Of a stretch of DNA of 54,590 nucleotides, positions 52,331 through 54,590 are shown piece after piece. The notes below the pieces were generated by a model, which had not been told where the DNA came from, did no database searches, and saw nothing but the letters and a program-made list of their open reading frames with translations. How positions within the stretch are numbered: the stretch's first letter is position 1; every line of letters starts with the position of its first letter. The position numbers and the translations under genes are program-made. Origin of the DNA: Candidatus Omnitrophota bacterium. Its GTDB lineage: Bacteria; Omnitrophota; Gorgyraeia; Zapsychrales; Zapsychraceae. The stretch covers positions 1 through 54,590 of the forward strand of contig JADFXT010000003.1 in assembly GCA_015233405.1 (NCBI GenBank), read 5' to 3'.

Positions 52331-52778
52331 TACTTAATAGGTCCCTTACTTTTTTAGCTCTACTGGGGCTGCGTCCGCTGGTGGAAACCCCGACGACCAA
52401 TCCCGGGCGTTTTAAGATGGCCGGCATAATCACCGTGCCAGGCGCGCTTTGATCAACAACATTGACTAACGTTTTAACGCGAGCAGCATCAGCCGCTATC
52501 CTTTTATTGACCTTCGCATCATCTGTCGCAGCAATCACCAGCGTATATTTTTTCAAAGATATTTTGGGAGAATAGCATCCCTTCACACATTTGATTCTTC
52601 CGCTTTTCCCCAATTGTTCAATCTGTCTTAAAAATTCCGGGCTAAGGCAAATCACCTTAGCTCCAAATTTCATTAATACTGTAATCTTCCTTAACGCCAC
52701 ATTCCCGCCGCCGACGACGAGACATTCTTCATTTCTTACTTTCAAGCAGATCGGCATATAGTCGGTCATTTTGGTCAT
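52320..52778 (-). CDS. Precorrin-2 dehydrogenase/sirohydrochlorin synthase (Met8/SirC type)
   Basis: About 152 residues. NAD-binding Rossmann domain ECLVVGGGNVALRKI, YTLVIAATDDAKVN and SAPGTVIMPAILKRP, then a short C-terminal helical part with STSGRSPSRAKKVRDLL. It oxidises precorrin-2 to sirohydrochlorin and in Met8 also inserts iron. No separate SirB/CbiK chelatase is in the window. ATG at 52778 is taken because the upstream part of the frame overlaps the magnetochrome gene. Its end overlaps ccsA by 11 bp. Confidence 0.9.
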   Translation of the reverse strand: MTKMTDYMPICLKVRNEECLVVGGGNVALRKITVLMKFGAKVICLSPEFLRQIEQLGKSGRIKCVKGCYSPKISLKKYTLVIAATDDAKVNKRIAADAARVKTLVNVVDQSAPGTVIMPAILKRPGLVVGVSTSGRSPSRAKKVRDLLSNAL

Positions 52779-52789
52779 AATTCTTTCGA

Positions 52790-53980
52790 CTATTTTTTCA
52801 ATATAAAATGGCAATTCTTACATGTCCCGCGATATTCATGCGGCGCGACCGCCCCTTTTATGATCGGTGGGGCTGTCGGAAGGATATCTCCAGCATCTGT
52901 CGGAAGTTGTCCTCCTGTAAGCATAATAATATGACATGTCGTACACGGTTTATTCCGGCTACGGTGCGGGCTTAACGCACCCGGCGTGATCGGCTGAGCC
53001 GCTTCATTCTGTGAAAATCCTAAAGTTCTTGTCGATGAAAAAGTGAATTCCATGATCTTCCCACGGCGTGAAACAAGCACTTTGGCGTTAAATCTATTTT
53101 TGACCCTGCGCGTTGCTTCCGTAAAAGCAACTAAATCCGGCGTAGAAATCCTCTCTACGGCAACCACCAAGTCACCCGCCAAAACACCTGATTCCGCGGA
53201 CTCAAGAGATATCTCGTCGACCAAAAGACCTTTGGTGTCCGCCGGAACTTGATATTCTTTGGCTAATTCCGGCGTCAGCGGGATGAGTTCCATCCCTAAC
53301 CAATGGCCTTCAATAAGTTCTTTCGTCGCTGCGCCTTGTTCTTTGGGCGTCGGAAGCTGCATATTGGACGGAGCTGCAGCAACGGGATTAGCCGCTCCTG
53401 CCTCGGCTGTTTCCGCCGGAGAACGGTTTGCAAATGCAATCTGATGCCCTGGAGCAGCAGGGTCCACATTTCCAACATTTTGAACCGGATCTTGCGCTAG
53501 ATTGGGAGCTTGACCTTTTTCTTGGCCCGTAATGCCCATATCCATATTGAGCGATTTCTTGATCTTGTCATGAAAACCTAATTTGTTCTCTAAAGTGATA
53601 TAAATCGGCTGCCCATTACGCAAAACGTCTAAAAGCGCACCTTGATCTAGGCTTGTCTGTTTAGTAATATTAAGGAAGTCCGAAATATTCTTGATCTTCT
53701 TATTATTAATGGCCTTTAAAAGATCCCCGCCACGAATCCCCGACGTGTAAGCCGGATCTTCACACCAGTTAACGACAACGCCCTTTTCATCTTTGGGGAT
53801 ATTGAATTCCATGGCATTGGCCGGTGTAATGTTACTAACCGACATCCCGCCCCATTCCGCGTCTCCGGCGCCAATATGCATCAGAGCCGCGATAAACAGA
53901 AATCCGAAAACGATCACGGATAATAAGAGAAGGAATCTTTGCCTATTTTTCTTACGATATTCTATAAGACGATCTGGCAT
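52790..53980 (-). CDS. mamP: Magnetochrome protein with two PDZ domains (MamP-like)
   Basis: 396 residues: TM anchor (15-34), PDZ1 (42-132), Pro/Ala-rich linker (150-220), PDZ2 (226-316), then two magnetochrome (MCR) motifs: CTTCH (346-350) preceded by ITPGALSPH, and CKNCH (387-391) preceded by PPIIKGAVAPH. The P-H...C-x-x-C-H pattern is specific to MamE, MamP, MamT and MamX. MamP has one PDZ, so the second is unusual; there is no trypsin-like domain as in MamE. It would bind two c-type hemes in the magnetosome lumen and control the Fe(II)/Fe(III) ratio. No strong Shine-Dalgarno sequence; it follows the zinc-ribbon gene by 5 bp. Confidence 0.92.
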   Translation of the reverse strand: MPDRLIEYRKKNRQRFLLLLSVIVFGFLFIAALMHIGAGDAEWGGMSVSNITPANAMEFNIPKDEKGVVVNWCEDPAYTSGIRGGDLLKAINNKKIKNISDFLNITKQTSLDQGALLDVLRNGQPIYITLENKLGFHDKIKKSLNMDMGITGQEKGQAPNLAQDPVQNVGNVDPAAPGHQIAFANRSPAETAEAGAANPVAAAPSNMQLPTPKEQGAATKELIEGHWLGMELIPLTPELAKEYQVPADTKGLLVDEISLESAESGVLAGDLVVAVERISTPDLVAFTEATRRVKNRFNAKVLVSRRGKIMEFTFSSTRTLGFSQNEAAQPITPGALSPHRSRNKPCTTCHIIMLTGGQLPTDAGDILPTAPPIIKGAVAPHEYRGTCKNCHFILKK

Positions 53981-53985
53981 AGTTT

Positions 53986-54267
53986 TTATTTAGTCCCTTT
54001 TTTAACTGATGCGGTTTCTTCGGGGTTAAGTTCAATTCGTTCAATAGCGGTATTACATTCTTTACAGACCCAAAGCTGTCTTTTGGATGTTATCATGTAC
54101 AATCCCATCAAAAAAAGCGGGACGCCTAAAACCGGGCCGACCCAAAAAAGCGTTGCAAAAATACCGACGATGACTAAGAAAAAACCGGCCTTTTTGCTAT
54201 AACGAGGGCCCGTATAAAGCTGCATCTCGCCGTTACAAAGATTACAAATTAATGATTTGTCCGCCAT
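53986..54267 (-). CDS. Zinc-ribbon two-TM membrane protein
   Basis: 93 residues. A first CxxC pair (CNLC), two TM helices (about 26-60), then a second pair (CKEC) that could complete a four-Cys zinc or iron ribbon on one side of the membrane. Tail basic-acidic. No family name known to me; small zinc-ribbon membrane proteins are common. Located directly upstream of the magnetochrome gene and probably cotranscribed with it. Confidence 0.82.
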   Translation of the reverse strand: MADKSLICNLCNGEMQLYTGPRYSKKAGFFLVIVGIFATLFWVGPVLGVPLFLMGLYMITSKRQLWVCKECNTAIERIELNPEETASVKKGTK

Positions 54268-54286
54268 AACTCACCTCTTTCTTTAA

Positions 54287-54532
54287 TTATTTAATATCCT
54301 TTAACAAATCACTGATCGCCTTTTCTTTCTCGGCGCTGATACTTTTTGAATCATCCTTAGGAACTTCTGTAGCGCACCCGCAACCACAGTCAACAGAAGA
54401 CGGCTTCTCTTCTTTTGTTGTCCCACAACATCCCTCACCTGATGATGACTTCTTAAAAAAACCTGATATAACGGCTCCTGCTGCTGCGGATAATAAAACA
54501 ACTCCAATCATTGACATTGAAAATGGTTCCAT
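54287..54532 (-). CDS. Small Cys-rich single-TM protein
   Basis: 81 residues: N-terminal TM helix with a glycine/alanine face (VVLLSAAAGAVISGFF), then two Cys clusters (GEGCCGTT and DCGCGCATE) and a charged tail. Five cysteines in about 20 residues suggest metal or Fe-S binding. It resembles FeoB-associated Cys-rich membrane peptides in general style. AGGAGG 8 nt upstream is a strong ribosome site; it is the first gene of the visible operon, and its promoter may lie beyond the window edge. Confidence 0.83.
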   Translation of the reverse strand: MEPFSMSMIGVVLLSAAAGAVISGFFKKSSSGEGCCGTTKEEKPSSVDCGCGCATEVPKDDSKSISAEKEKAISDLLKDIK

Positions 54533-54590
54533 TTTAACTTCCTCCTGTGTTTTCTAACTTAATCAACAATCTCAACAATTTTAGAAATTT

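Overview
The window reads as most of a magnetosome gene cluster (MGC) with an adjoining signal-transduction region, from a non-proteobacterial Gram-negative magnetotactic bacterium. Every gene I accept is on the minus strand, so transcription runs from right to left. Omnitrophota is my preferred lineage and Nitrospirota the alternative. I base this on the mix of Mam-type proteins with many coiled-coil, HEAT and actin-like proteins, and on dispersed palindromic repeats accompanied by small GIY-YIG nucleases. The lineage call is inference and no marker gene settles it. I see no rRNA, tRNA or CRISPR array.

Region by region, in transcription order. (1) 54532-52790: a Cys-rich membrane peptide, a zinc-ribbon membrane protein and a MamP-like protein with two PDZ domains and two magnetochrome CXXCH motifs. 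(2) 52778-42813: a nearly complete glutamate-to-heme pathway by the siroheme-dependent (Ahb) route: precorrin-2 dehydrogenase, CcsA-type cytochrome c assembly protein, HemA, HemC, CobA-HemD fusion, AhbC, HemB, AhbD, AhbA, AhbB, HemL. (3) 42816-36306: the core membrane set, namely a LapA/MamL-like protein, MamM- and MamB-like CDF transporters, MamA-like TPR protein, MamQ/LemA, a PDZ-fused MamN-like transporter and a TauE/MamO-C-like protein. Regions 2 and 3 are joined by a run of 4-bp ATGA overlaps, so heme synthesis appears translationally coupled to the magnetosome genes. (4) 36185-30058: two small PLDc_N-like proteins, a PDZ protein, an AmaP/Asp23-like protein, a FeoB-family protein, a FecR-domain protein and a DtxR-type regulator, which suggests an iron uptake and sensing module. 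(5) 30030-18180: a cytoskeletal or positioning block with three HEAT-repeat proteins interleaved with small lysine-rich proteins, a ParA-type ATPase, long coiled-coil proteins and two actin-like (MamK-type) proteins. (6) 17942-162: histidine kinases, response regulators and large PAS/Cache receptors, one with an N-terminal CheD domain, plus an orphan substrate-binding lipoprotein. These are interspersed with repeat blocks and two GIY-YIG genes.

Working model. FeoB and the CDF proteins move iron. MamQ, the MamL-like protein, MamN and MamO-C shape or energise the membrane. The MamP-like cytochrome handles iron redox chemistry and takes its heme from the co-transcribed Ahb pathway and CcsA. MamA, the actins, ParA and the HEAT/coiled-coil proteins organise the chain. 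The left-hand sensors would connect to taxis or redox control. A MamE/MamO-type trypsin-like protease and an obvious MamI are absent here and may lie outside the window.
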